Below, in pieces: positions 44,658 through 52,547 of a stretch of DNA of 60,466 nucleotides; within the stretch, counting starts at the first letter, position 1, and every line of letters starts with the position of its first letter. Position numbers and translations under genes: made by a program. The notes beneath the pieces were generated by a model that did no database searches, was not told the DNA's origin, and was given only the letters and a program-made list of their open reading frames with translations. The stretch is from Owenweeksia sp. (GTDB taxonomy: Bacteria; Bacteroidota; Bacteroidia; Flavobacteriales; Schleiferiaceae). Location: the NCBI GenBank assembly GCA_002695025.1, contig NZNV01000036.1:22606-83071 (forward strand). The letters run 5' to 3'.

Positions 44658-46277
44658 ATGAAACATTTATTTTCAATTTTAGCCTTTTGCACAATGTTTG
44701 GTTTGGCAAAGGGTCAAACCTGCGATATTCTGTATGATTATGCTACCCCTGGTAACTGGACCATCGTAGATCTTAATTCCCAGGGAAATGTACCAGGTAC
44801 TCCCAGGATCCTAATACAAAATGGTGAACTGGAGTTTGATAATGCTCCGGACGGAGAGAATGAGATCAGGGCCTGGCAACGTTTGCCCAATACACTCTGT
44901 AATAACTGGATAGTGGAGTTTGAATTTGAATCACTTATCACCAGAGAAGGAACTAATCAAAACCGTACCGTAGGACATCTTCCTTTTGCTGCAACAGCAG
45001 GTAGTTTAGCACCTACCCGTGACTTTGACCGGAATGATACCGACCAGGATTTCATTGGAGTAGCGTTTGTGGATGGTACAAATACCAATGATTTCAGATT
45101 CCAGATTTTCTTGAAAGATGGTACTACCCGTATTTTTCCGGTCGAAGATTTTGAGATTGATGTGAATATGACTGGTCGCTGGACGGTTAGACTGGAGCGT
45201 ATTGATGGTGAAAAAGTAAGGATGACCGTGTGGGATACGGAGACGGAAGAGCTTATAGGACAAGTATGTGTTACAATCCCTGAGAATACAGATATTTCTA
45301 ATCTGACGCATGTTCAAAGTGCTAATAACCCCATCGGTTTTGATCAGAGAGTGCTGGATGGTCTGGTTGACAATATTTGTGTTAGGAATTGTGAGAAGCT
45401 TGATGCCTGTTGCTTTAATAAAGATATTGAAGGCCCCACCCAGATCTGTGAGACGGGTGGTTTTGCTCTGGCTCCTACTTATACTATAGCCAATGACCCC
45501 GCGGCCAGTTATACCTGGAGTATCAGCGGTCTAACCTCATTTAATGGTCAGGGTACTAACTCAATAACGGTGACCAATTGGGGAGAGGGTACCAGCTTTG
45601 TGGTTCAGTTGATTGTAGAATGCAATTGTTTTATTGATACCCTTGAGAAAATAGTAACAGTGCATAACATTAGCGGTGTGGATGGTAACTTCAGCCAAAC
45701 ATGGGGCGATAATGGTTCCGATTATACCAGTATTTCGGTTTCTGCCCTTCAATTTGGCACAGGAATGAGCCACGAATGGAATATCTATGAAGGAACCGTT
45801 TGCGATGGTAATCATGGTATCGCTAATCCAACACCTCTATTAAGTGGTAACGGGGCTAACGAGAGCTGGAGTAATTCGGGAGGTTTTTCCAATTTACCCA
45901 TTTCCGGCTGTTACGTGATTGAGCACATTATAACCTTTGGCGACTCACCCTGTGACCCGGTGGTTTACTATCGCCAAAAAGCTTCTACTGAATCCGAAGG
46001 TAGGACAGCACGCTCCATTACCGGTACTACTACCAGCGAGGGACTTAGTATTTATCCTAATCCAGCGGAAAATAAGCTTACTATAAGCCTGGGAAGCCGT
46101 AAAGAAGCTAAAGCCTATCGGGTATATAATTCAGCTGGTAAACTGGTAACTACAGGCTCCGAAAACCTGGAACGCAATTTTGACCTTGATATAGTGGACT
46201 TCGCAAGTGGTGTTTATACCTTGCAGGTGATCTATACAGATGATAGTCGGGAAAGCAGCCGCTTTTCCAAAAAATAG
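44658..46277 (+). CDS. T9SS cargo protein with PKD-like and type A sorting domain
   Basis: 539 residues. Signal peptide (HLFSILAFCTMFGLAKG). The N-terminal ~235 residues resemble a jelly-roll or carbohydrate-binding-like region (NNWIVEFEFESLITREGTNQ; WTVRLERIDGEKVRMTVWDT). A PKD-like domain occupies about 250-330 (GPTQICETGGFALAPTYTI; YTWSISGLTSFNGQGTNSIT). The last ~75 residues are the type A sorting domain (SEGLSIYPNPAENKLTISLG; RVYNSAGKLVTTG; GVYTLQVIY). It should be exported by the T9SS to the surface. Ligand unknown. Terminator at 46304-46342. Confidence 0.85.
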   Translation: MKHLFSILAFCTMFGLAKGQTCDILYDYATPGNWTIVDLNSQGNVPGTPRILIQNGELEFDNAPDGENEIRAWQRLPNTLCNNWIVEFEFESLITREGTNQNRTVGHLPFAATAGSLAPTRDFDRNDTDQDFIGVAFVDGTNTNDFRFQIFLKDGTTRIFPVEDFEIDVNMTGRWTVRLERIDGEKVRMTVWDTETEELIGQVCVTIPENTDISNLTHVQSANNPIGFDQRVLDGLVDNICVRNCEKLDACCFNKDIEGPTQICETGGFALAPTYTIANDPAASYTWSISGLTSFNGQGTNSITVTNWGEGTSFVVQLIVECNCFIDTLEKIVTVHNISGVDGNFSQTWGDNGSDYTSISVSALQFGTGMSHEWNIYEGTVCDGNHGIANPTPLLSGNGANESWSNSGGFSNLPISGCYVIEHIITFGDSPCDPVVYYRQKASTESEGRTARSITGTTTSEGLSIYPNPAENKLTISLGSRKEAKAYRVYNSAGKLVTTGSENLERNFDLDIVDFASGVYTLQVIYTDDSRESSRFSKK

Positions 46278-46303
46278 ATAAACGTATAACTGTAGAGATA
46301 TTT

Positions 46304-46342
46304 GGATGCCTTTGCGCTCATGGCGCAGAGGCATCCTGTTTT
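46304..46342 (+). terminator. Terminator after the T9SS cargo gene
   Basis: GGATGCCTTTGCGC (46304-46317) and GCGCAGAGGCATCC (46323-46336) pair around a short loop, then a T-rich tail. Confidence 0.7.
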
Positions 46343-46364
46343 ACAGGAGGTCCCACCTTTAATA

Positions 46365-46395
46365 TTGAAGTTCCGGTCTTATTTCTGTATTTTTG
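46365..46395 (+). promoter_or_regulatory. Acyl-CoA dehydrogenase promoter (TTG-N20-TATTTTTG)
   Basis: TTG at 46365-46367 and TATTTTTG at 46388-46395, leaving a 5' leader of about 55 bases before ATG 46458. Confidence 0.6.
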
Positions 46396-46457
46396 CAAAA
46401 CCTGCTATGCCAATGATTTTTGGTATAACAGAATCTCTCTGACTTAAATTAATTTAT

Positions 46458-47630
46458 ATGGATGCAACTGCAACAGCTCCGGAAACCGGACTTGGATTCG
46501 GGAGAAGTGAAACGCAGAAAATGGTAGCCGATATGGTTCGTGATTTTAGCGAACAACACATACGGCCTTATATAATGGAATGGGACGAAGCTCAGACTTT
46601 TCCCGTTGAAGTTTTTAAAAAATTGGGAGGACTAGGCCTTATGGGAGTTTTCGTCCCCGAAGAATACGGAGGTTCCGGTTTTGGTTATTCTGAATATGTA
46701 ACCGCAATAACCGAATTATCCCGGGTAGATCCCTCTATAGGTCTGTCTATGGCCGCTCATAACTCCCTGTGTACAGGTCATATCCTTTCTTTTGGTAATG
46801 AAGAGCAAAAACGCAAATACCTGCCTAAGCTGGCTACCGCAGAATGGATTGGTGCTTGGGGCCTTACCGAAGTAGGTACTGGCTCTGATGCGGGTGGTAT
46901 GGCTACTACGGCTGTGCGTGATGGTGACCATTGGGTGCTGAACGGCTCCAAGAATTTTATAACTCACGGGGTTTCCGGAAATGTGGCGGTAGTAATAGCC
47001 CGCACGGGTGAAAAAGGCGATTCCCGCGGTATGTCAGCCTTTGTGGTGGAAAAAGGCACACCCGGCTTTAAAGGTGGGCGTAAGGAGAATAAGTTAGGTA
47101 TGCGTGCTTCGGAAACCACCGAGCTGATCTTTGAGAACTGTCGTGTACCCCATGAAAATATGCTTGGTGAGGAAGGTGATGGCTTCATCCAGGCTATGAA
47201 GGTGCTGGACGGTGGACGAATCTCTATCGCAGCCCTTTCGTTGGGTACAGCCCATGGGGCGCTGGATGCAGCGGTAAAATATTCCAAAGAGCGCGAGCAG
47301 TTTGGAAAGCCTATTTCAAAATTCCAGGCGGTGGCCTTTAAATTGGCTGATATGGCCACGGAGCTCGAAGCTGCAGAATTGCTCACCTATAAAGCCGCTG
47401 ACCTTAAGAACAGGGGAGAAAAGGTTACCCAGGCCGGAGCTATGGCTAAATTATATGCCTCTGAGGTCGCGGTAAGAGTTTGTAATGAGGCGGTACAGAT
47501 ATTTGGAGGTTATGGTTTTACCAAGGATTTTCCGGTGGAGAAATTTTACCGTGATGTTAAACTCTGTACCATCGGTGAAGGAACTTCTGAGATCCAAAAA
47601 CTGGTGATCTCAAAGAACCTGATGAAATAA
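46458..47630 (+). CDS. Acyl-CoA dehydrogenase (short/branched-chain type)
   Basis: 390 residues. N-terminal helical domain ([20 protein letters not shown]), middle beta-domain with FAD contact [15 protein letters not shown] and the substrate loop [18 protein letters not shown]-terminal helices with [20 protein letters not shown]. The catalytic-base Glu is in [11 protein letters not shown], the usual position in SCAD/IBD-type enzymes. It oxidises acyl-CoA with electron transfer to ETF; no etf genes lie adjacent. The canonical promoter at 46365-46395 is upstream. Confidence 0.95.
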   Translation: MDATATAPETGLGFGRSETQKMVADMVRDFSEQHIRPYIMEWDEAQTFPVEVFKKLGGLGLMGVFVPEEYGGSGFGYSEYVTAITELSRVDPSIGLSMAAHNSLCTGHILSFGNEEQKRKYLPKLATAEWIGAWGLTEVGTGSDAGGMATTAVRDGDHWVLNGSKNFITHGVSGNVAVVIARTGEKGDSRGMSAFVVEKGTPGFKGGRKENKLGMRASETTELIFENCRVPHENMLGEEGDGFIQAMKVLDGGRISIAALSLGTAHGALDAAVKYSKEREQFGKPISKFQAVAFKLADMATELEAAELLTYKAADLKNRGEKVTQAGAMAKLYASEVAVRVCNEAVQIFGGYGFTKDFPVEKFYRDVKLCTIGEGTSEIQKLVISKNLMK

Positions 47631-47664
47631 GACCAATTTTTACGTCTAAATGTGTAAGGGGCTG

Positions 47665-47693
47665 TTTGTAGCAAAATAAAATTTATATATTTG
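47665..47693 (+). promoter_or_regulatory. rpsU promoter (TTTG-N17-TATATTTG) with shared extended motif
   Basis: TTTG at 47665-47668 and TATATTTG at 47686-47693. The surrounding GCTGTTTGTAGCAA (47661-47674) and TTTGCAG at the -7 end are shared with the tRNA-operon promoter at 49200-49237. Confidence 0.65.
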
Positions 47694-47718
47694 CAGCCCG
47701 AAAATTTAAAATGAAGCA

Positions 47719-47910
47719 ATGCTAGTAATTTCTGTAAAAGAAGGAGAATCTATAGATCGCGCCCTTAAGCGCTACAAAAGAAAGTACGATCGCACAGGCG
47801 TTATGCGTGAAGTTCGCTCTCGTCAGCAGTTCACCAAGCCTTCCGTTGAAAGAAGGAAAGAGATTCTCAAGGCAGCTTACATTCAAGGCAAGCGCCAGGA
47901 AGAGGAATAG
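47719..47910 (+). CDS. rpsU: 30S ribosomal protein S21
   Basis: 63 residues, the usual S21 size: MLVISVKEGESIDRALKRYK, then KYDRTGVMREVRSRQQFTKP. It acts in mRNA-16S rRNA contact during initiation. An in-frame-independent five-codon micro-ORF (ATG 47711 to TAG 47725) overlaps its start codon, which could couple translation. A hairpin terminator follows at 47937-47974. Confidence 0.96.
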   Translation: MLVISVKEGESIDRALKRYKRKYDRTGVMREVRSRQQFTKPSVERRKEILKAAYIQGKRQEEE

Positions 47911-47936
47911 ACCTCATTCAATATACTATTTAAGAT

Positions 47937-47974
47937 AAAGCAAGGTTTGTATATTTACATTCCTTGCTTTTTTT
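47937..47974 (+). terminator. Terminator between rpsU and the Xer recombinase, abutting its ATG
   Basis: AAAGCAAGG (47937-47945) pairs with CCTTGCTTT (47962-47970), then a T-run running into ATG 47975. Confidence 0.75.
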
Positions 47975-48874
47975 ATGGGTATAACTTCCTTTCTCGAATA
48001 TCTCCAATATCAAAAAAGGTATTCCTCTCATACCTTAACGGCTTACCGCACCGACCTGGAAGCCTTTTCTCAATTTCTTGAAACGGAATACCAGCTTTCC
48101 TCAGAGTGGGACCAGGTCAATCATCAAATGATCCGTTACTGGATAGTCAGGCTTTCTGAAGAAGGGCTTACCAGCAAGAGCATCAACCGGAAGCTGTCCT
48201 GTCTCAAAAGTTTTTTTCGCTTTTTGGTTAAAGAGGGGAATATCACCAGCAATCCCATGCAAAAGGTTATGGCCCCTAAACAGTCCAGGAAGCTATTGCG
48301 GGTGATTACTGAAGAAGAAGCTTCCTATCTTCTGGATGATATACCTTTCCCGGATGATGAACGGGGCAGGCAGGAGAAGATGATCGTTTCCACCTTGTAT
48401 AATACAGGTATGCGCCTGAGTGAGCTGATAAACCTGCGAGTTGGTGATGTGCAGGTACAGAATCAATATATACGGGTTTTAGGTAAGCGAAATAAGGAAC
48501 GTTTTATTCCTGTGTCAGGCACTTTTGAGCAGGAATTGAAAGAGTACATAGCTGGGGAGTCTGAAACCCGGCAAATGGCGCAGGATTCCAGTTTTTTTGT
48601 CACCCACAGGGGTAAAAAGCTATATCCAAAACTTGTCTATAATCTCGTAAATAAGTACATTAGTTTAGTTTCCGGTATAGAAAACAAGAGTCCGCATACG
48701 TTAAGGCATTCCTTTGCCACGCATATGCTAAACAGGGGGGCAGATTTAAACTCTATAAAGGAATTACTCGGGCATTCCAGTCTGTCAGCCACCCAGGTCT
48801 ACACCCATAATTCGGTGGACCAATTGAAACAATTGTATAACACAGCCCACCCGAGAGGCGAAAAAAAATCGTGA
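47975..48874 (+). CDS. xerC: XerC/XerD-type tyrosine recombinase
   Basis: 299 residues. N-terminal SAM-like core-binding domain (FLEYLQYQKRYSSHTLTAYR) and C-terminal catalytic domain with Arg in TGMRLSELINLRVGDVQVQN, Lys in GKRNKERFIPV, the HxLRHSFATH box in HTLRHSFATHMLNRGADLNS, His in LLGHSSLSATQVYTHNSVDQ and the nucleophile Tyr in the same stretch. It resolves chromosome dimers with a partner at dif; no dif-like site was identified here. Its length and chromosomal context are those of the housekeeping enzyme, not a phage integrase. Confidence 0.92.
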   Translation: MGITSFLEYLQYQKRYSSHTLTAYRTDLEAFSQFLETEYQLSSEWDQVNHQMIRYWIVRLSEEGLTSKSINRKLSCLKSFFRFLVKEGNITSNPMQKVMAPKQSRKLLRVITEEEASYLLDDIPFPDDERGRQEKMIVSTLYNTGMRLSELINLRVGDVQVQNQYIRVLGKRNKERFIPVSGTFEQELKEYIAGESETRQMAQDSSFFVTHRGKKLYPKLVYNLVNKYISLVSGIENKSPHTLRHSFATHMLNRGADLNSIKELLGHSSLSATQVYTHNSVDQLKQLYNTAHPRGEKKS

Positions 48875-48878
48875 CTTT

Positions 48879-49184
48879 ATGAAAGTACGTATTCAGTCTG
48901 TCAATTTCTCTGCAGATCAAAAATTGCTGACCTTTATTGAAAAGAGACTTAGTAAGCTGGAACAATTCTACGATCGCATCGTGGATAGTGAAGTGTATCT
49001 TAAAGTAGATAATAACCATACCAAGCAAAATAAAATTACCGAAATCAAGCTCAACATCCCGGGAAATGATCTGGTAGTGAAGAAACAATGTAAATCTTTT
49101 GAAGAAGCTACCGATTTATCTGCGGAAGCTTTACGCAGACAATTGCGCAAACACAAGGAAAAAGCTAGGGCTTTGGCCTCTTAA
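48879..49184 (+). CDS. hpf: Ribosome hibernation promoting factor (HPF/RaiA family)
   Basis: 101 residues, the short HPF length: MKVRIQSVNFSADQKLLTFI, then SKLEQFYDRIVDSEVYLKVD and the C-terminal basic tail LRRQLRKHKEKARALAS. It binds the small subunit's mRNA channel in stationary phase. It starts four bases after the Xer gene and is probably co-transcribed with it; the hairpin at 49235 closes the unit. Confidence 0.93.
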   Translation: MKVRIQSVNFSADQKLLTFIEKRLSKLEQFYDRIVDSEVYLKVDNNHTKQNKITEIKLNIPGNDLVVKKQCKSFEEATDLSAEALRRQLRKHKEKARALAS

Positions 49185-49203
49185 AAAAATATTTTTACCG
49201 CTG

Positions 49204-49234
49204 TTTGTAGCAATACAAATTCTTTTTACATTTG
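49204..49234 (+). promoter_or_regulatory. tRNA-tuf operon promoter (TTTG-N19-TACATTTG)
   Basis: TTTG at 49204-49207 and TACATTTG at 49227-49234 with a 19-base spacer, close to the Bacteroidota consensus. The extended motif is shared with rpsU. The inferred start lies in the left arm of the hairpin at 49235-49258. Confidence 0.7.
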
Positions 49235-49267
49235 CAGTCCGTTTTTCAGAGCGGACTGTTCTTTTTT
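49235..49267 (+). terminator. hpf terminator, nested with the tRNA promoter
   Basis: CAGTCCG (49235-49241) and CGGACTG (49252-49258) around a ten-base loop, then a T-run to 49267. Only transcripts from upstream contain both arms. Confidence 0.65.
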
Positions 49268-49279
49268 ATAATGAAACCA

Positions 49280-49353
49280 GCCTGTGTAGCTCAGTTGGCC
49301 AGAGCAGCTGATTTGTAATCAGCTGGTCGGGGGTTCGAATCCCTCCACAGGCT
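49280..49353 (+). tRNA. tRNA-Thr (anticodon TGT)
   Basis: 74 bases, acceptor GCCTGTG/CACAGGC, D-loop AGCTCAGTTGGCC, anticodon stem around TTTGTAA and T-arm GGGGGTTCGAATCCCTC. No encoded CCA. First in the Thr-Tyr-Gly-Thr cluster ahead of tuf, the ancient bacterial order. Confidence 0.96.
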
Positions 49354-49399
49354 CTTGCAAATGATTTGCAGATTTCATATCTGTAAGTTTTTGATAATG

Positions 49400-49485
49400 G
49401 GGGAGATACTCAAGCGGCCAACGAGGACAGACTGTAAATCTGTTGGTATACACCTTCGCAGGTTCGAATCCTGCTCTCCCCACCA
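49400..49485 (+). tRNA. tRNA-Tyr (anticodon GTA)
   Basis: 86 bases including the CCA. Acceptor GGGGAGA/TCTCCCC, anticodon loop around ACTGTAAAT, long variable arm and T-arm GCAGGTTCGAATCCTGC. The 3' CCA (49483-49485) is encoded, unlike the four neighbouring tRNAs. Confidence 0.95.
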
Positions 49486-49596
49486 TGCGTATCAAAGTTT
49501 CGACTTGGGTGCGTATTAGCCAGGCGGTTTAAGGTTATAGGTTCAAAGTTGGGTTGTAAACCCTGACGGTTGACCTTGTCCTTTAAACCCAAAAAA

Positions 49597-49670
49597 GCGG
49601 GAGTAGCTCAGCTGGCTAGAGCATCAGCCTTCCAAGCTGAGGGTCGCGGGTTCGAATCCCGTTTCCCGCT
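49597..49670 (+). tRNA. tRNA-Gly (anticodon TCC)
   Basis: 74 bases. Acceptor GCGGGAG/TTCCCGC with one G-U pair, anticodon loop in CTTCCAA, T-arm GCGGGTTCGAATCCCGT. No encoded CCA. Confidence 0.95.
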
Positions 49671-49681
49671 CTAAGGTAGTT

Positions 49682-49741
49682 TTAGTTGATTAGTTATTGG
49701 TTGATTCTTTAGCTGAAAAGTCCAATTAACTAATCAACTAA
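49682..49741. repeat. Near-perfect ~19-bp inverted repeat between tRNA-Gly and tRNA-Thr
   Basis: TTAGTTGATTAGTTATTGG (49682-49700) is complemented by the arm at 49722-49741 with a single unpaired base, around a 21-base loop. AT-rich; not followed by a T-run. Confidence 0.6.
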
Positions 49742-49754
49742 TTGACTAATTACT

Positions 49755-49826
49755 GCCGATGTAGCTCAGGGGTAGAGCGTTTCCTTGGTAAGGAAGAGGT
49801 CAGGGGTTCAAATCCCCTCATTGGCT
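49755..49826 (+). tRNA. tRNA-Thr (anticodon GGT)
   Basis: 72 bases. Acceptor GCCGATG/CATTGGC with one G-U pair, anticodon loop in CTTGGTA, T-arm AGGGGTTCAAATCCCCT. No encoded CCA. Second Thr isoacceptor in the cluster, immediately upstream of tuf. Confidence 0.95.
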
Positions 49827-49831
49827 CTAAG

Positions 49832-49857
49832 TGAAAGACCACGGTGGTCTCGCTTTT
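49832..49857 (+). terminator. Weak hairpin between tRNA-Thr(GGT) and tuf
   Basis: GACCAC and GTGGTC pair, extended by weaker pairs between the flanking GTGAAA and CGCTTTT. The T-run is short, so it may be an attenuator or processing site. Confidence 0.35.
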
Positions 49858-49893
49858 ATAGATGATTAAAATAAAAATTAAGTTTTAAGAACC

Positions 49894-51081
49894 ATGGCAA
49901 AAGAAACATTCAAAAGGGATAAGCCCCACTTGAACATCGGTACTATCGGCCACGTTGACCACGGTAAGACTACTTTGACTGCGGCTATTACCACCGTACT
50001 AGCTAACGCAGGTCTTTCCGAGATGCGTTCTTTCGATTCTATCGATAATGCACCTGAAGAAAAAGAGCGTGGTATTACTATTAACACTGCTCACGTTGAG
50101 TATCAAACTGCAAACCGTCACTACGCTCACGTTGACTGTCCTGGTCACGCTGACTACGTAAAGAACATGGTTACTGGTGCTGCCCAGATGGACGGTGCTA
50201 TCCTTGTTGTTGCCGCTACTGATGGTCCTATGCCTCAAACCCGCGAGCACATCCTTTTGGGTCGTCAGGTAGGTATTCCCCGTATCGTTGTATTCATGAA
50301 CAAAGTGGATATGGTGGATGATGAAGAGCTTCTGGAACTTGTTGAAATGGAGATCCGTGAATTGCTTTCTTTCTACGAATATGATGGTGACAACTCTCCC
50401 GTAATTAAAGGTTCCGCACTGGGTGCCCTTAACGGTGAACAAAAGTGGGTTGATACCGTAATGGAATTGATGGAAGCTGTTGACAACTGGATCGAAGAGC
50501 CAGAGCGTGACAACGAGAAGCCTTTCCTGATGCCTATCGAAGACGTATTCTCTATTACAGGTCGTGGTACTGTAGCTACCGGTCGTATTGAAACTGGTGT
50601 GGCCAATACCGGTGACGCTGTTGAGATCATTGGTTTCGGTGATGAAAAACTTACTTCTACTATTACTGGTGTTGAGATGTTCCGTAAGATCCTGGATCGC
50701 GGTGAAGCCGGTGATAACGTAGGTATCCTTCTCCGTGGTATTGAAAAGACTGATATCCGCAGGGGTATGGTAATCTGCAAGCCAGGTTCTATCACTCCTC
50801 ATACCAAATTCAAAGCTGAGGTTTATATCCTTAAGAAAGAAGAAGGTGGACGTCACACTCCATTCCACAACAGATACCGTCCTCAGTTCTATCTGCGTAC
50901 TACTGACGTAACTGGTGAAATTCACCTGCCAGAAGGAACAGAGATGGTAATGCCTGGTGATAACATTTCTATCACTGTTGATCTTATCGCTCCTGTAGCT
51001 ATCAACAAAGGTCTTCGCTTCGCTATCCGTGAAGGTGGTAGAACCGTTGGTGCTGGTCAGGTAACTGAGATCGTAGAATAA
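49894..51081 (+). CDS. tuf: Elongation factor Tu
   Basis: 395 residues. GTPase motifs GHVDHGKT (19-26), [20 protein letters not shown] and SALG; the switch/effector block [12 protein letters not shown]; domain II and III ([33 protein letters not shown]-type end). It delivers aminoacyl-tRNA to the ribosome. Codon use is strongly biased, as expected for a very highly expressed gene, which creates long spurious frames on the opposite strand. It lies between tRNA-Thr and tRNA-Trp in the tRNA-tuf-secE order. Confidence 0.98.
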   Translation: MAKETFKRDKPHLNIGTIGHVDHGKTTLTAAITTVLANAGLSEMRSFDSIDNAPEEKERGITINTAHVEYQTANRHYAHVDCPGHADYVKNMVTGAAQMDGAILVVAATDGPMPQTREHILLGRQVGIPRIVVFMNKVDMVDDEELLELVEMEIRELLSFYEYDGDNSPVIKGSALGALNGEQKWVDTVMELMEAVDNWIEEPERDNEKPFLMPIEDVFSITGRGTVATGRIETGVANTGDAVEIIGFGDEKLTSTITGVEMFRKILDRGEAGDNVGILLRGIEKTDIRRGMVICKPGSITPHTKFKAEVYILKKEEGGRHTPFHNRYRPQFYLRTTDVTGEIHLPEGTEMVMPGDNISITVDLIAPVAINKGLRFAIREGGRTVGAGQVTEIVE

Positions 51082-51122
51082 TAAGTTACCGTTTCTCCGC
51101 AAGGAGGGACTTTAACATATAA

Positions 51123-51169
51123 TTTAAGCAGAAAAGGTGTTCTCTTTCGGGATCACCTTTCTGCCTAAA
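51123..51169 (+). other. Hairpin in the tuf/tRNA-Trp spacer
   Basis: GCAGAAAAGGTG (51128-51139) and CACCTTTCTGC (51154-51164) pair and the stem extends outward (TTTAAGCAG versus CTGCCTAAA). No T-run, so probably a processing or mRNA 3'-end element between tuf and tRNA-Trp. Confidence 0.5.
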
Positions 51170-51170
51170 T

Positions 51171-51243
51171 ACGGGTGTAGCTCAGCTGGTAGAGCAGCGG
51201 TCTCCAAAACCGAAGGTCGTGAGTTCGATTCTTACCACCCGTG
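51171..51243 (+). tRNA. tRNA-Trp (anticodon CCA)
   Basis: 73 bases. Acceptor ACGGGTG/CACCCGT, anticodon loop CTCCAAA, T-arm GTGAGTTCGATTCTTAC, discriminator G. It lies immediately upstream of secE. Confidence 0.95.
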
Positions 51244-51257
51244 CAAAGCATGAAAAT

Positions 51258-51449
51258 ATGAGTAAAGTACAGGCTTATTTTAAGGAATCATACGATGAGC
51301 TGGTTCATAAGACCAGCTGGCCTACTTGGACAGAATTGCAGAAGACCGCGGTGCTTGTAGCCGTAGCTTCCATTGTAATTGCCCTGATCATTTTCGCAAT
51401 GGACAAGATCATTAGCGAAGCCCTGAAAGCCTTTTACGGATTATTTTAA
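51258..51449 (+). CDS. secE: Preprotein translocase subunit SecE
   Basis: 63 residues from ATG 51258 (MSKVQAYFKESYDELVHKTS); an upstream in-frame ATG at 51219 lies inside tRNA-Trp and is rejected. Single C-terminal TM helix (TAVLVAVASIVIALIIFAMD) preceded by the conserved amphipathic TSWPTWTELQ. It stabilises SecY in the inner membrane. Ten bases before nusG. Confidence 0.95.
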   Translation: MSKVQAYFKESYDELVHKTSWPTWTELQKTAVLVAVASIVIALIIFAMDKIISEALKAFYGLF

Positions 51450-51459
51450 TACCTGATAA

Positions 51460-52005
51460 ATGAGTGACGGAAAAAAATGGTTTGTTGTAAGAGCCATCTC
51501 CGGGCAGGAGAATAAGATCAAATCGTATATAGAGAACGAGATCGAATACGCGGGATTACAACAATATTTAGGTCAGGTATTAGTACCCCAGGAAAAGGTT
51601 TACCAGATCCGCAACGGAAAAAAGGTGAGCAAGGAGCGTAACTATTTTCCGGGTTATATAATGGTAGAAGCTGAGCTGGTAGGTGAGTTGGTCCATACTA
51701 TTAAAAATGTACAGGGAGTGATTGGTTTCCTGGGAGAAACCAAAGGTGGTGACCCTGTTCCCCTACGTCAGGCGGAAGTAAACCGGATGTTGGGTAAAGT
51801 GGATGAGCTGGCCGAAACCGATGAGCAGATCAACATACCTTATATTGTAGGTGAGACTGTAAAAGTAATTGACGGACCTTTTAATGGTTTTAACGGAACC
51901 ATTGAGAAGATCAATGAGGATAAGCGTAAGCTTGAGGTTATGGTTAAGATATTTGGCCGTAAAACACCGCTGGAATTATCCTACATGCAAGTAGAGAAGG
52001 AATAG
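51460..52005 (+). CDS. nusG: Transcription termination/antitermination factor NusG
   Basis: 181 residues. NGN domain (KKWFVVRAISGQENKIKSYI, FPGYIMVEAEL, GVIGFLGETKGGDPVPL) and a C-terminal KOW domain (GETVKVIDGPFNGFNGTIEK). It links RNA polymerase to Rho and the ribosome. Upstream of rplK in the conserved order. Confidence 0.97.
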   Translation: MSDGKKWFVVRAISGQENKIKSYIENEIEYAGLQQYLGQVLVPQEKVYQIRNGKKVSKERNYFPGYIMVEAELVGELVHTIKNVQGVIGFLGETKGGDPVPLRQAEVNRMLGKVDELAETDEQINIPYIVGETVKVIDGPFNGFNGTIEKINEDKRKLEVMVKIFGRKTPLELSYMQVEKE

Positions 52006-52088
52006 AACAATTTGTGAGCTCAATATAAAGTCCAGGAAGCTTCCACCCTGGCGCCCGAGTTTTAGATTTAAAAACAAAGTAAAGACAA

Positions 52089-52526
52089 ATGGCTAAAGAA
52101 GTAAGCGCATTAATTAAACTTCAGGTTAGAGGTGGCGCGGCCAACCCTTCACCTCCCGTAGGTCCCGCACTGGGTGCCAAAGGGGTGAACATCATGGAAT
52201 TCTGTAAGCAATTCAATGCTCGTACACAGGATAAGCAGGGAAAGGTACTTCCGGTGATCATCACCGTGTACATGGACAAATCCTTTGAGTTTGTCATCAA
52301 AACCCCTCCTGCTGCCGTACAGCTGATGGAAGCAGCCAAGATCAAAAAAGGATCTCCCCAATCCAACCTTCAAAAGGTAGGAAAGGTATCCTGGGATCAG
52401 GTTAAGACCATTGCAGAAGATAAGATGCAAGACCTCAATGCCTTTACCATAGAATCGGCTATGAAAATGGTGGCTGGTACAGCTAGAAGTATGGGATTGA
52501 CCGTAACAGGTACTAAACCATTTTAA
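52089..52526 (+). CDS. rplK: 50S ribosomal protein L11
   Basis: 145 residues. [40 protein letters not shown] and the C-terminal RNA-binding part ([31 protein letters not shown]). Part of the GTPase-associated centre of the ribosome. An 83-base leader follows nusG. Confidence 0.98.
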   Translation: MAKEVSALIKLQVRGGAANPSPPVGPALGAKGVNIMEFCKQFNARTQDKQGKVLPVIITVYMDKSFEFVIKTPPAAVQLMEAAKIKKGSPQSNLQKVGKVSWDQVKTIAEDKMQDLNAFTIESAMKMVAGTARSMGLTVTGTKPF

Positions 52527-52547
52527 TTGTAAAAATTTAGAAAGAAA

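Noticed and set aside
47975-48874. Xer recombinase as a phage or integron integrase
   Set aside because: Its size and location between rpsU and hpf fit the housekeeping XerC/D, and no att-like repeats or cargo genes flank it.
49999-51102. A 367-codon open frame on the minus strand across tuf
   Set aside because: It is the mirror of strongly biased tuf codons; its product has no recognisable domain and tuf is certain.
51219-51257. ATG-led N-terminal extension of SecE
   Set aside because: It lies inside tRNA-Trp; ATG 51258 gives the normal SecE length.
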